DNA of 64,000 nucleotides from Bradyrhizobium sp. sBnM-33 (GTDB taxonomy: Bacteria; Pseudomonadota; Alphaproteobacteria; Rhizobiales; Xanthobacteraceae). Within the stretch, counting starts at the first letter, position 1. Each line of letters opens with the position of its first letter. Positions 18,142 to 26,369 of this stretch are shown here, one piece after another. A model generated the notes under the pieces. It ran no database searches. It saw only the letters and a program-made list of their open reading frames with translations, and had not been told where the DNA came from. Where the stretch lies: contig NZ_CP136624.1 in assembly GCF_032917945.1 (NCBI RefSeq), positions 5,766,001-5,830,000 of the forward strand, written 5' to 3'. A program made the position numbers and the translations under genes.

Positions 18142-18160
18142 GGAATCGAACCCAAAAAGA

Positions 18161-18191
18161 AAAACCGCCCGGCGAAAACCGGGCGGTTTTT
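18161..18191. terminator. Strong bidirectional intrinsic terminator
   Basis: AAAACCGCCCGG pairs with CCGGGCGGTTTT around a CGAAAA loop, a 12-bp stem with A/T tracts on both sides. It lies between convergent rne (+) and bioY (-) and can serve both. Confidence 0.93.
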
Positions 18192-18261
18192 GTTGGCGGT
18201 GTCTACGAGACCGATCGCCAGCGTGAAACTGGAGACGGCTGCTATTAGCGGATGCGATCGC

Positions 18262-18879
18262 TTAACCGCGCGGATCAAAGATCCGCCGGATCGCCGGCAC
18301 GAGAGCAGCGCCGAGCGCGTTCTTGATCAGCGATGCCGCGATGAAAGGCGCAATGCCGACCAGCCACGCCTTTTCGACGCCGAGCTTGATGCCGAACGCA
18401 AGCCAACCAAATCCGGCGGCAAGAATGAGAACGTGTCCGAGCGCCATCGCCACGAATAGCCGGAGCACGGATCGGTCCCAGCCGCGCTCGCTCAGCCATC
18501 CCGTCACGAAGGCCGCCGCTACGAAGCCGACGAGATATCCGGCCGTCGGACCGACGAACGGCGCGAGGCCGCCGACCGGGCCCGCGAATACCGGAAATCC
18601 GATCGCCCCCTCCGCCAGATAGGCCATGAGTGTAGCGCTGCCGAGCCGCCAGCCATAGGCTGCGCCGATCACCAGCACGACAAGCGTCTGCAGCGTCATC
18701 GGTACATAGGGCAACGGCAGATTGACCTTCGCCGACAAGGTCAGCAGCGCCGTTCCCAGCGCGATCAGGATCACGCTGCGCAACAGGCCCGACGATCCAT
18801 CGGCGCGATGCGGCCATAGCAGCGCGGCGAGCGGGAAATGCGATGGCGCGACGGTTTCAGTCATGGTTCTGGCGGACAC
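18262..18879 (-). CDS. bioY: Biotin transporter BioY
   Basis: S-component of an ECF-type vitamin transporter that binds biotin in the inner membrane; 205 residues with six predicted helices. Recognisable BioY features are the LPYVPMTLQTLVVLVIGAAYG stretch after helix 1 and the Gly-rich GPVGGLAPFVGPTAGYLVGF. The start is GTG 18879 with GGGAG six bases upstream; ATG 18864 is an alternative. No bioM/bioN genes are adjacent, so BioY may work with distant energising subunits or alone. Biotin supply is relevant to accB/accC 9 kb away. It lies 55 bp downstream of the aminotransferase gene on the same strand. Confidence 0.93.
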   Translation of the reverse strand: MSARTMTETVAPSHFPLAALLWPHRADGSSGLLRSVILIALGTALLTLSAKVNLPLPYVPMTLQTLVVLVIGAAYGWRLGSATLMAYLAEGAIGFPVFAGPVGGLAPFVGPTAGYLVGFVAAAFVTGWLSERGWDRSVLRLFVAMALGHVLILAAGFGWLAFGIKLGVEKAWLVGIAPFIAASLIKNALGAALVPAIRRIFDPRG

Positions 18880-18934
18880 GGATGGCTCCCGGTTGGTTAT
18901 AGGTGCGGATGAGGTATGTGACGGGCCGGAGGTA

Positions 18935-20122
18935 TTATCGCAGCCAACGCGCGATGCGCGTCACCGCTTCGCGCATCTCCTCGGCCGAGCGCGCATAGGA
19001 GAAGCGAATGAAGCTGCGGCCGTGGATCGGATCGAAATCGACGCCCGGCGTCGCCGCCACATGCGCCTTCTCCAGCATGCGGCCGGCAAACTCGAAACTG
19101 TCGGACGTGAAATCCGAAACATCGGCGTAAAGATAGAACGCGCCATCGGCCGGCAGGAATTTGGTTAGACCGGCCTTCGGCAATCCCTCGATCAGGATGC
19201 GACGGTTCTCCTGGTAGCCGCGCTTGATCGCCTCCATCTCTTCGCGGCCTTCGAATGCCGCTTCGGCCGCGATCTGCGACAGCGTCGGCACCGAGATCGA
19301 CAGGTTCTGCTGCAGCCGCTCGACCGGACGGACCAGAGACTCCGGCACCACCATCCAGCCGACCCGCCAGCCGGTCATGCAGAAATATTTCGAGAACGAA
19401 TTGATCACGAGCGCCTGCGGCGAAAGCCCCGCCGCCGTCACCGCCGGAAACGCATAGTCGAGCCCGTGATAGATCTCGTCAGAGATGAAGCGGATGCCCG
19501 CGTCCTCCGCCGCGTTGATCAGGCCGGTGAGCGCCTCGCGCGACATCATCGTTCCCGTCGGATTGGCGGGGCTGCCGACCAGCACGCCCTTCAGCGGCGC
19601 CTTGCGGTGCGCCGCCAGCAACGCCTCTCCCGTCAGCGCATGGCGTGTCGCGCTCGAGGTCTCGATCAGTACCGGCTCGCAACCGAGCGCGGTCAGAATA
19701 TGCCGGTAGGGTGGATAACCCGGCACCGTGACCGCCACGCGATCCCCCGGCTCGAACATCGACAGGAACGCCAGAATGAATCCGCCGGACGAGCCGGTCG
19801 TGATCACGATGCGGTCGGCATCGACCACACAGCCGTAAGCGTCGCGGTAATGCCTGGCAATCCGCGCACGCAGCGTGGGCATGCCGAGTGCGGAGGTGTA
19901 GTCGATTCGCGCCTCGTCGAGCGCCGCGTGCGCGGCCGCGATCGCGGTTCTGGACGCGGGCGCCGCCGGTTGCCCCACTTCCATGTGAATGACGTGGCCG
20001 CCGGCCGCCTCGATGCGCGCTGCGGCCGCCATTACGTCCATCACCATGAAAGGCGGAACATCGCTCCGTGTCGAAGGCGTCAGCAGCGCTGTTGCGCGAT
20101 CTCTCACTGTCGATTCCAGCAT
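18935..20122 (-). CDS. Pyridoxal-phosphate aminotransferase, class I/II
   Basis: Fold-type I aminotransferase of 395 residues. The PLP lysine is in SFSKYFCMTGWRVGW (about 242-256), with upstream markers GSPANPTG (Asn) and FISDEIYHGLDY (Asp, Tyr) and the C-terminal Arg in SFIRFSYA that binds the substrate carboxylate. The best general fit is an aspartate/aromatic or alanine-type aminotransferase; the substrate is not decidable by eye. ATG 20122 is used. It precedes bioY, but a functional link to biotin is not implied, since BioF/BioA motifs are absent. Confidence 0.88.
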   Translation of the reverse strand: MLESTVRDRATALLTPSTRSDVPPFMVMDVMAAAARIEAAGGHVIHMEVGQPAAPASRTAIAAAHAALDEARIDYTSALGMPTLRARIARHYRDAYGCVVDADRIVITTGSSGGFILAFLSMFEPGDRVAVTVPGYPPYRHILTALGCEPVLIETSSATRHALTGEALLAAHRKAPLKGVLVGSPANPTGTMMSREALTGLINAAEDAGIRFISDEIYHGLDYAFPAVTAAGLSPQALVINSFSKYFCMTGWRVGWMVVPESLVRPVERLQQNLSISVPTLSQIAAEAAFEGREEMEAIKRGYQENRRILIEGLPKAGLTKFLPADGAFYLYADVSDFTSDSFEFAGRMLEKAHVAATPGVDFDPIHGRSFIRFSYARSAEEMREAVTRIARWLR

Positions 20123-20212
20123 CGATCTCTGCTATTTGCACGGGCGCTGCCCGAATTCGGGTTCCCGAACCGGTTGGCGCCCCAGACTGGCCGTATTCGG
20201 TGGCTTGTTATA

Positions 20213-20298
20213 GCGTTTTCAAGCGAAGTGATACCGGCTCCGGTAAAGAAACGCATTGAAACAACAAACTAGGACCCGTTTCTGATCTAATCGGAAAC
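20213..20298. repeat. Intergenic palindromic element
   Basis: Two stems lie in tandem: GCGTTT/AAACGC arms (20213-20254), then GTTTCTGAT-CTA-ATCGGAAAC (20278-20298, one T-G wobble). The sequence resembles, from memory, a family scattered between Bradyrhizobium genes. It sits between divergent genes, 53 bp before the M48 start. Confidence 0.55.
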
Positions 20299-20350
20299 CG
20301 AACCGGCTTCCGGCCAATCCGGATGCACCGTCAATCGCCAAAGATCGCTC

Positions 20351-21754
20351 ATGCTGCTTCGCATCGCCCTACGCAAGAAATCACTGAAGTTGACCACGTT
20401 GACCACTGCGGTCGCCCTTGCCGTCGCGCCGATGGCCGCGCTGGCGCAAGAGAACAGGGGCCCACCGGTGCTCCGCGACACCGAGACGGAACAATTGCTG
20501 CGCGAATATACGCGGCCGATCCTGCGCGCCGCCGGTCTGGAAAAGCAGAACATCCAGATGGTCATCATCAACCAGGGCGTCTTCAACGCCTTCGTTGCCG
20601 ACGGCCGACGCATCTTCGTGAACTACGGCGCGATCATGCAGTCGGAGACGCCAAACCAGATCATCGGCGTGATGGCGCACGAAACCGGCCATCTTGCCGG
20701 CGGCCATCTTGCCAAGATGCGCGAGCAGATGGCGCTGGCGCAGACGCAGATGATCATCGCCATGCTGCTTGGCGCCGGCGCGATGGTCGCGGGCGCGCAA
20801 GGCGGCAGCAACAGCGGATTGGCCAACGCCGGCGCGGCGATGTTTTCCGCGCCGGGAGAAATGATCCGCCGCAACCTGCTCTCCTACGTGCGTCAGCAGG
20901 AAGAGAACGCCGACAAGGCCGGCGTGAAGTTTCTGACCGCCACCGGCCAGTCCGCCAGGGGCATGTACGAGACCTTCAGACGCTTCACCGACGAGAGCCT
21001 GTTCGCCGCGCGCGGCTCAGACCCTTACGTTCAGTCGCATCCGATGCCGGCCCAGCGCGTCGCCGCGCTGGAAGAACTGGCACGGTCGAGCCCTTATTGG
21101 GACAAAAAGGATGACCCTGCCCTGCAGCTACGCCACGACATGGTGCGCGCAAAGATCTCGGCCTTCATGGAGCGGCAGGATACCGTATACCGGCGCTATC
21201 CGCTGTCCAACAACAGCCTGCCTGCGCGCTACGCGCATGCTATCGCGACCTATCGGCACGGCGACCTGCGCAGCGCGCTCGCGCAGATCGACGCCCTGAT
21301 TCAGCAGCAACCCAACAATCCTTATTTCCACGAGGTGCGCGGCCAGGCGCTGCTGGAGGGCGGCAAGCCGCAGGAGGCGATCGCGCCGCTTCGCAAGGCC
21401 GTAGCGCTCTCCAACAACGCTCCGCTCATCGAGATGCTGCTTGGGCAGGCCCTCGTGGCAACCGGCAACAACGCCTACACCGACGAGGCGATTGCCATCC
21501 TGCGCGCGGCGGTAGCGCGCGAGAGCGAGGCGCCGATCGGCTATATGCAGCTTGCGATGGCCTATGGCCGAAAAGGAGATTACGCGCAGGCCGATCTGGC
21601 GTCGGCCCAGGCCGCCTACCTGCGCGGCGACAGCAAGACGGCGCGCGATCTCGCCTCACGGGCAAAAACACGCTTCGCGATCGGGACGCCGGGATGGGTC
21701 AAGGCTGACGACATCGTGAACACCAAGCCGCTGCCCGGCCAGAAGGGCAACTAG
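20351..21754 (+). CDS. Periplasmic M48 metalloprotease with TPR repeats (BepA/YfgC-like)
   Basis: Outer-membrane quality-control protease and chaperone of 467 residues. It has a Sec signal peptide (about 14-32, ending AALA). The zinc site HETGH is at 110-114, followed by GGHLAKM, then a hydrophobic membrane-associated segment (IAMLLGAGAMVAGA) and the third ligand region at EENADKAGV (Glu). From about 270 to 440 there are TPR helices (e.g. PYFHEVRGQALLEGGKPQEA). BepA cooperates with BAM and LPS assembly in E. coli. The start ATG 20351 follows the repeat element. A DsbA-like gene lies 153 bp downstream on the same strand. Confidence 0.92.
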   Translation: MLLRIALRKKSLKLTTLTTAVALAVAPMAALAQENRGPPVLRDTETEQLLREYTRPILRAAGLEKQNIQMVIINQGVFNAFVADGRRIFVNYGAIMQSETPNQIIGVMAHETGHLAGGHLAKMREQMALAQTQMIIAMLLGAGAMVAGAQGGSNSGLANAGAAMFSAPGEMIRRNLLSYVRQQEENADKAGVKFLTATGQSARGMYETFRRFTDESLFAARGSDPYVQSHPMPAQRVAALEELARSSPYWDKKDDPALQLRHDMVRAKISAFMERQDTVYRRYPLSNNSLPARYAHAIATYRHGDLRSALAQIDALIQQQPNNPYFHEVRGQALLEGGKPQEAIAPLRKAVALSNNAPLIEMLLGQALVATGNNAYTDEAIAILRAAVARESEAPIGYMQLAMAYGRKGDYAQADLASAQAAYLRGDSKTARDLASRAKTRFAIGTPGWVKADDIVNTKPLPGQKGN

Positions 21755-21772
21755 AATTCAACCGCATTCGGC

Positions 21773-21778
21773 TATAAT
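21773..21778 (+). promoter_or_regulatory. Candidate -10 hexamer
   Basis: TATAAT immediately precedes the tandem TTGG/CCAA repeats and is 135 bp upstream of the DsbA-like gene. No convincing -35 is spaced correctly, so it could be chance. Confidence 0.25.
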
Positions 21779-21780
21779 CG

Positions 21781-21839
21781 GACTTGGTCACCAAAGACTT
21801 GGTTACCAAGACTTGGCCATCAAGGATTTGGCCAACCGA
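21781..21839 (+). repeat. Four degenerate 15-bp tandem units, each partly palindromic
   Basis: Units are GACTTGGTCACCAAA, GACTTGGTTACCAA, GACTTGGCCATCAAG and GATTTGGCCAACCGA. The first two are themselves palindromes (TTGGT-C-ACCAA, CTTGGT-T-ACCAAG). They lie in the leader of the DsbA-like gene, after a TATAAT. They could be a regulator array or a short slipped repeat. Confidence 0.7.
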
Positions 21840-21907
21840 CCAAGATATTCTCGAGGAGCCGGCCTTCAGCAGAATTGCCCGGGAACTCGCCGCATAAGGA
21901 TTTATCG

Positions 21908-22675
21908 ATGCCCTCGTTCCGTCTTCTCATCCCCGCACTGTTCGCTTTGGCGCTCTGCGGCGCGCCGCTGCCCGTCTCAGCACAGAGTTTTACCGATACC
22001 CAGCGCGGCGACATCGAGGCCATCATCCGCAATTACCTGATCGCGCATCCCGAGGTGCTCGAAGAGGCGATGACCGAACTCAGCAAGCGTCAGGCCGCAG
22101 CCGAAGCCGCCAAGCACGAAGCCGGCGTCGCCAAGAATGCGGACACGATCTTCAACTCGCCGCGCGGCGTCACCGTGGGCAACAAGGACGGCGACGTCAC
22201 CTTCGTCGAGTTCTTCGATTACAATTGCGGCTATTGCAAGCGCGCGATGATGGACATGATGGAGCTGATGAAGAGCGACCCGAAGCTCAAGGTCGTACTC
22301 AAGGAATTTCCGGTACTGAGCGCGGGCTCGATCGAAGCCGCCCAGGTCGGCGTCGCGGTGCGCATGCAGGATCCGACCGGCAAGAAATATCTCGACTTCC
22401 ATCAGAAGCTGCTCACCGGCCGCGGCGCCGCCGACAAGGCGCGCGCGATGGCCGTTGCCAAGGAAGTCGGCCTCGACATGGCGAAGCTGGAGAAGGATCT
22501 GAACAGCGCCGAAGTGCGCAACACGCTCGAGGAAAATTTCAAGCTCGCCGAGGCGATGGGCATGAACGGCACACCGAGCTACGTGATCGGCAAGCAGGTC
22601 GTGATCGGCGCGGTCGGTGTCGAGGCCTTGCGCGAAAAGATCAGCAACGCGCGCTGCGGCAAGGCGACCTGCTGA
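21908..22675 (+). CDS. Periplasmic thiol-disulfide oxidoreductase (DsbA/Com1-like, thioredoxin_4)
   Basis: Exported protein of 255 residues that should oxidise or isomerise disulfides. The start ATG 21908 has AAGGA eight bases upstream. The signal peptide ends near VSAQ (26). A helical N-terminal dimer-type segment (about 30-75) precedes the thioredoxin fold, with active site CGYC at 107-110 in FFDYNCGYCKRAM and the cis-proline in NGTPSYVIG (about 225). An extra Cys pair at the C-terminus (RCGKATC) is unusual. Its clients might include the six-cysteine exported protein at 58.8 kb (speculative). A strong terminator follows the stop. Confidence 0.92.
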   Translation: MPSFRLLIPALFALALCGAPLPVSAQSFTDTQRGDIEAIIRNYLIAHPEVLEEAMTELSKRQAAAEAAKHEAGVAKNADTIFNSPRGVTVGNKDGDVTFVEFFDYNCGYCKRAMMDMMELMKSDPKLKVVLKEFPVLSAGSIEAAQVGVAVRMQDPTGKKYLDFHQKLLTGRGAADKARAMAVAKEVGLDMAKLEKDLNSAEVRNTLEENFKLAEAMGMNGTPSYVIGKQVVIGAVGVEALREKISNARCGKATC

Positions 22676-22700
22676 GGCGATGATTCACAAATTGCGATGA

Positions 22701-22727
22701 AAAGGCCGGCTCACAGCCGGCCTTTTT
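22701..22727. terminator. Intrinsic terminator after the DsbA-like gene
   Basis: AAAGGCCGGC and GCCGGCCTTT form a 10-bp stem around TCACA, followed by TT. Confidence 0.92.
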
Positions 22728-22750
22728 CTTTGCGGCATTCTGCGGCGCAG

Positions 22751-22796
22751 CGGTTCATCCCACGTTCACAAAACGGTTCATCCCGCGTTCATAAAA
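22751..22796 (+). repeat. 23-bp imperfect tandem repeat, two copies
   Basis: Copies at 22751-22773 and 22774-22796 both read CGGTTCATCCC-x-CGTTCA-x-AAAA with two differences. They lie directly upstream of the sigma-EcfG-like promoter of the DUF1236 gene. Confidence 0.8.
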
Positions 22797-22823
22797 CAAA
22801 GGCGGCGGAACTGCCAACTATCA

Positions 22824-22848
22824 GGAACATCAGGCAATTCCTTTCGTT
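22824..22848 (+). promoter_or_regulatory. Sigma-EcfG-type general stress promoter
   Basis: GGAAC, 16 bases, CGTT: an exact match to the sigma-EcfG consensus (GGAAC-N16/17-CGTT) of alphaproteobacterial general stress response. The CGTT ends 38 bp before the DUF1236 start codon, a sensible leader length. Confidence 0.68.
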
Positions 22849-22886
22849 GTCGGCGTGGGCAATGCAGAAACGTGAGGAGACATTCA

Positions 22887-23705
22887 ATGAGTAATCGCTT
22901 TCTGATGACGGTCGCGACGGCGGCCCTGATCGCCGGAACCGGCTTTGCGAATGCGCAAGGCACCGGCATGGGACGCGGCGACGCAGGGTCGGCCGGTTCT
23001 GCGGCGCAGCAGAGCGCGCCTTCCTCTGAGCGCGGCGGCGCCTCGTCAGGCACCATGCAGCGCGATAGCGGCGGCACGTCCGAAACGAAGGGCGCGCAGT
23101 CCGAGCAGAAGTCGATGGGCGGTGAAAAGACCCAACGCAGCGAAGACCGCATGAAGGGCGGCAAGGACATGAAGGCCGAGGGTAAGGAAGACCGCGGCGG
23201 CATGAAGTCCGAACAGAAGGCCGAACAGAAATCCGAAAAGGGCCAGACCACCGGCCAGGGCACGACACAGCGTGATCAGGGCACGACACAACGTGACCAG
23301 ACCCAGCGTGACCAGACCACGACCCAGGGCCGTGACCAACCCATGCAGAAGGACCAGAAGGCCCAGGGCCAACAGGACCGCACTCAGACCCAGACACAGG
23401 GCGGAGCCGCGGGCCAGACCACGACCACGACGGGCCAGGCCGGCGCTGCCGCGAAGCTCTCGACCGAGCAGCGCACCCAGATCACGACCGCGATCAAGGA
23501 GACACGCGTTCAGCCGGTGACGAACGTGAACTTCTCGATTTCGGTCGGCACCAGGGTACCGCGCGACGTGACCTTCCATACGTTGCCGGAGCGAGTGGTG
23601 ACGATCTATCCGGAATGGCGCAGGTATAAGTACATCCTCGTCAAGGAGCAGATCGTGATCGTGGATCCGAACACCTACGAAATCGTGGCGGTTCTGGAAG
23701 CCTAA
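22887..23705 (+). CDS. Exported DUF1236 protein with low-complexity linker
   Basis: Secreted or periplasmic protein of 272 residues, function unknown. The start ATG 22887 has GAGGAGA six bases upstream. The signal peptide is about 1-24 (ending ANAQ). Residues 25-180 are low-complexity Gly/Ser/Gln/Lys/Asp with repeated GTTQRDQ and KSEQK units, probably disordered and very hydrophilic. The C-terminal DUF1236 domain (about 195-272) includes TRVQPVTNVNFSISVGT and ends in YEIVAVLE. The hydrophilin-like composition and the sigma-EcfG-type promoter fit a stress-protective envelope protein (inference). A strong terminator follows. Confidence 0.88.
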   Translation: MSNRFLMTVATAALIAGTGFANAQGTGMGRGDAGSAGSAAQQSAPSSERGGASSGTMQRDSGGTSETKGAQSEQKSMGGEKTQRSEDRMKGGKDMKAEGKEDRGGMKSEQKAEQKSEKGQTTGQGTTQRDQGTTQRDQTQRDQTTTQGRDQPMQKDQKAQGQQDRTQTQTQGGAAGQTTTTTGQAGAAAKLSTEQRTQITTAIKETRVQPVTNVNFSISVGTRVPRDVTFHTLPERVVTIYPEWRRYKYILVKEQIVIVDPNTYEIVAVLEA

Positions 23706-23726
23706 AGCGGTATTCGCCACGATCAG

Positions 23727-23754
23727 AGGGCGGGCAGCAATGCCCGCCCTTTTT
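23727..23754. terminator. Intrinsic terminator after the DUF1236 gene
   Basis: AGGGCGGGCA-GCAA-TGCCCGCCCT followed by TTTT. It also separates this gene from the convergent LuxR gene. Confidence 0.93.
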
Positions 23755-23769
23755 GCGCTCTTGGCTCCA

Positions 23770-23799
23770 CTCAACGAGATGCTTCTCAACGAGATGCTT
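23770..23799 (+). repeat. Perfect 15-bp tandem duplication
   Basis: CTCAACGAGATGCTT occurs twice head to tail, just after the terminator and before the LuxR stop. It is probably a slippage product. Confidence 0.85.
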
Positions 23800-23803
23800 C
23801 GCA

Positions 23804-24940
23804 TCACTTCCGCAGAAGCAGCCGCACCAGTTCGGCTTGGCGGCGTGAACCTGTCTTGTCAAAGATGCTGGAGAGATGGCTGCGCGCCGTCCCGACGGTA
23901 ATGCCGAGTCTGTCAGCGGCGGCCTGGCGACCGTCGCCCTTGACAATCTCAAGCGCAAACGCTGCCTCTGCCGGCGTGAACCCGAACCGTTCGCGCAGGT
24001 CTTCGACACGCGCCTGGATCTCTGTTTCAGGATCGGAGACGAGCACGATCGCGACAGCACGTTGCGAGAAAGTCCAGGGGATGATGGCCGTTGCCTTTTC
24101 CTGCTTGACCGGCGTCACGACAACATCAAGCGGCAACCGCGTTCCACGCGCCAGCGCGACTTCGCCGCCAGAAGCGGTTACGGTACTAGCATCGCCAGCG
24201 CATGACTTGATCAGCCTGCGCAACGCTCGCCCGCCGTCAGCATCGGACGCCGACAAAGCGCCTGCCTCGAGCCGCAGGCCATCGCGACTATCGAGCAGCG
24301 CCCGAGCCGCGCGATTGACGAATAGCGGCCGTGCCTCCGCATCGACAAGCAGAAAACCCTGTTGCAATCCGTCGAGGCCGGTTAGCGCGCGCTCGTTTGC
24401 GATCGTCAGATGATACACACGGCGCTGCAGCGCGACTGCCCGAACCAGATGCTGCGCCAGCGCCGCGAACAAACGTTTCTGGCTGGCGTCAAATTGCGAC
24501 TGATTCAGCGGTCCGTGGCTCGCAATGTGTCCGGAGGCTGCGCTATCGGCAAACAGGTTGGTGACCAAGGGGTCGGCGCTGAAACCGCCCCGCCGCCACA
24601 ATTCGTTATAGAAGGCGGTGCTGGTAAACTCGTCCCGCGAGATGACGTCGGCGCCGGTAAAGACCTCTCCGGGCCGATAGTTTCCAGTGCACGGCAAGGC
24701 CGGAATATTCGACGTCCAGTCGTCAAAGCTGCGCAAGATATCTGGATCGGTTCGCGGCGCATGCATGCTCACGATCCCGTTCGCCGGATCGTAAAATCCG
24801 AACACCACCTGCGGTCCGCCAACAGCATCGCCAATTCTGTTGAGGACGCCCGGCCAGAGCTGCGCGTCGAGCGCGGCATCGTAGATAGATCCGACAAGGT
24901 CCAGCACCTTGTCCTCGCCGGATAGCCCACCGCCAGACAT
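23804..24940 (-). CDS. LuxR-family transcriptional regulator with N-terminal sensory region
   Basis: Regulator of 378 residues. The C-terminal LuxR/FixJ helix-turn-helix spans about 308-372 (FGFTPAEAAFALEIVKGDGRQ...VGTARSHLSSIFDKTG). The middle (about 185-290) looks PAS-like (GLQQGFLLVDAEARPLFVN), and the N-terminal part (about 10-170) is an unassigned sensory segment. No receiver domain or autoinducer-binding signature is evident. ATG 24940 is preferred; GTG 24961 is in frame and equally possible. It is divergent from the YadA-type adhesin with a 296-bp spacer carrying a perfect palindrome, so it may control that adhesin. Confidence 0.87.
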   Translation of the reverse strand: MSGGGLSGEDKVLDLVGSIYDAALDAQLWPGVLNRIGDAVGGPQVVFGFYDPANGIVSMHAPRTDPDILRSFDDWTSNIPALPCTGNYRPGEVFTGADVISRDEFTSTAFYNELWRRGGFSADPLVTNLFADSAASGHIASHGPLNQSQFDASQKRLFAALAQHLVRAVALQRRVYHLTIANERALTGLDGLQQGFLLVDAEARPLFVNRAARALLDSRDGLRLEAGALSASDADGGRALRRLIKSCAGDASTVTASGGEVALARGTRLPLDVVVTPVKQEKATAIIPWTFSQRAVAIVLVSDPETEIQARVEDLRERFGFTPAEAAFALEIVKGDGRQAAADRLGITVGTARSHLSSIFDKTGSRRQAELVRLLLRK

Positions 24941-25081
24941 TCGCCCCACCGAGTTGTGCACGAACTCTGGCCTAGGTGCCGCCCCGGCCGCAAGGCTCGA
25001 TTATGGGCATCAAGCACGCTGTTGCCGCGAAGCCTCACTTCGCAACATTCACCTCAAGATGCTTCCGCTTGGTTCGATCCC

Positions 25082-25097
25082 TCTGACGTTCGTCAGA
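25082..25097. promoter_or_regulatory. 16-bp palindrome between LuxR and adhesin genes
   Basis: TCTGACG-TT-CGTCAGA is a perfect 7-2-7 palindrome, 140 bp upstream of the adhesin start and 142 bp from the LuxR start. It is a candidate binding site for the adjacent LuxR protein. The remaining 24941-25236 spacer holds no gene I can support. Confidence 0.45.
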
Positions 25098-25236
25098 TGC
25101 GGCCGCTGCAGCGCTTGGGCCAGGGTCGCTTCACGGCAGATTGAACTAACAGAATCGTGCCGTCCGCCGTGGGAGCTTGCATGTCTGACATTCACCAAAC
25201 GGTCATTTCACCGGCCGGCGATGAGAAGGGCCGGCG

Positions 25237-26367
25237 ATGACAAGCTTTCCGACAGCGGGTGCCGCGGATTGGGCGACAGCACACACTTCCGACGGGCATC
25301 ATCCACACGACCTCCGGACGCGACTGCTTGCCAGCGGCGTGCTCTCCGGCGGGACATTGCGAGGGCTGGCGCTGGTCGCCGGCGTTTCGATCGCAGCGGC
25401 AACCCTCTGTGCCGTTCCGGCGATGGGCCAGCAATCCCTCGACGGCGGGACGGCCACCGGCGCCAATGCCTACGCTTCCGGCAATGGCGCGACCGCGACT
25501 GGCATCGGCGCGACCGCGATCGGTCAGGTCAGCACCGCAAACGGCGCCCTCGCTACAGCGACGGGCGCATTCAGCACCGCGAATGGCGGGGCCGCCACCG
25601 CAACCGGCCAGGGCAGCAGGGCGACCGGCGCCAGCGCGACGGCGACGGGCGCCGGCAGCTTCGCGATCGGCGCCTCCGCCACCGCGACGGGTGCGCTCAA
25701 CCTCGCCAATGGCGACTTCGCAACCGCCATGGGCCACAGCAGTAACGCAAACGGGACTTTCGCGACCGCCACCGGCCAAAACAGCTTCGCCAACGGCGCA
25801 ACCGCCAGCGCGTTCGGCCAAGGCAGCAACGCCACTGGCGACGCCACCACCGCGATCGGCCAGGCAAGCCAGGCCACTGCCACCGGCGCGACCGCGCTTG
25901 GTGCCGGCGCGCAGGCGCTAGCCGCGAATTCGGTGGCGATCGGTGCCGGTTCTGTAGCGAGTGCTCCTAATACGGTATCGTTCGGCACCGCCGGCAACGA
26001 ACGGCGGCTAACCAATGTGGCGGCCGGAATCAATCCGACCGACGCGGTCAATGTCAGTCAGCTTTCCAGTGTCAGTTCCAACTTCCAGTCCCAGATCAGT
26101 TCATTGCAGGCACAGATCGGCGACAACCGTACCGAGGCGCGGCGCGGCATCGCGGCTGCGGTCGCGACTGCAAGCGCGCCGATGCCCTCGGCGCCGGGCA
26201 AGACGACTTGGCAAGTTCGTGGATCGACGTTTCAGAGCGAGGCGGGATTCGGATTTGGATTTGCCCATCGCCTCAACACCGGCGTGCCGCTCAGCATTGT
26301 CGGCGGATATGGCAACGGTGGCGGCACTCAACATACCGCCTATATCGGCGTGGGAGGCGAGTTCTGA
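25237..26367 (+). CDS. YadA-type trimeric autotransporter adhesin
   Basis: Surface protein of 376 residues, short for this family. A long N-terminal signal region runs to about 65 (hydrophobic core LALVAGVSIAAATLCAVPA). Residues 66-265 are about 14 repeats of roughly 14 residues of the YadA head type (xATATGxxSxAxG), forming a left-handed beta-roll. The neck/stalk signature is NERRLTNVAAGINPTDAVNVSQL (about 260-282), then a short coiled coil and a C-terminal anchor of four beta strands ending in Phe. Expected roles are adhesion or autoaggregation. ATG 25237 has GAAGGG upstream. A GTG-start gene begins 3 bp after its stop. Confidence 0.9.
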   Translation: MTSFPTAGAADWATAHTSDGHHPHDLRTRLLASGVLSGGTLRGLALVAGVSIAAATLCAVPAMGQQSLDGGTATGANAYASGNGATATGIGATAIGQVSTANGALATATGAFSTANGGAATATGQGSRATGASATATGAGSFAIGASATATGALNLANGDFATAMGHSSNANGTFATATGQNSFANGATASAFGQGSNATGDATTAIGQASQATATGATALGAGAQALAANSVAIGAGSVASAPNTVSFGTAGNERRLTNVAAGINPTDAVNVSQLSSVSSNFQSQISSLQAQIGDNRTEARRGIAAAVATASAPMPSAPGKTTWQVRGSTFQSEAGFGFGFAHRLNTGVPLSIVGGYGNGGGTQHTAYIGVGGEF

Positions 26368-26369
26368 CG

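Noticed and set aside
18142..18153. GGAATCGAACCC, the complement of a tRNA T-arm
   Set aside because: No acceptor, D- or anticodon arms pair around it; it is followed directly by the rne terminator.
18897..18906. TTATAGGTGC as a BioR box before bioY
   Set aside because: Only seven of ten positions fit TTATAGATAA; no GntR-type bioR gene is near.
25440..26000. Regular repeats suggestive of a CRISPR or satellite array
   Set aside because: They are in frame and encode YadA head repeats of about 14 residues; spacers are not unique.
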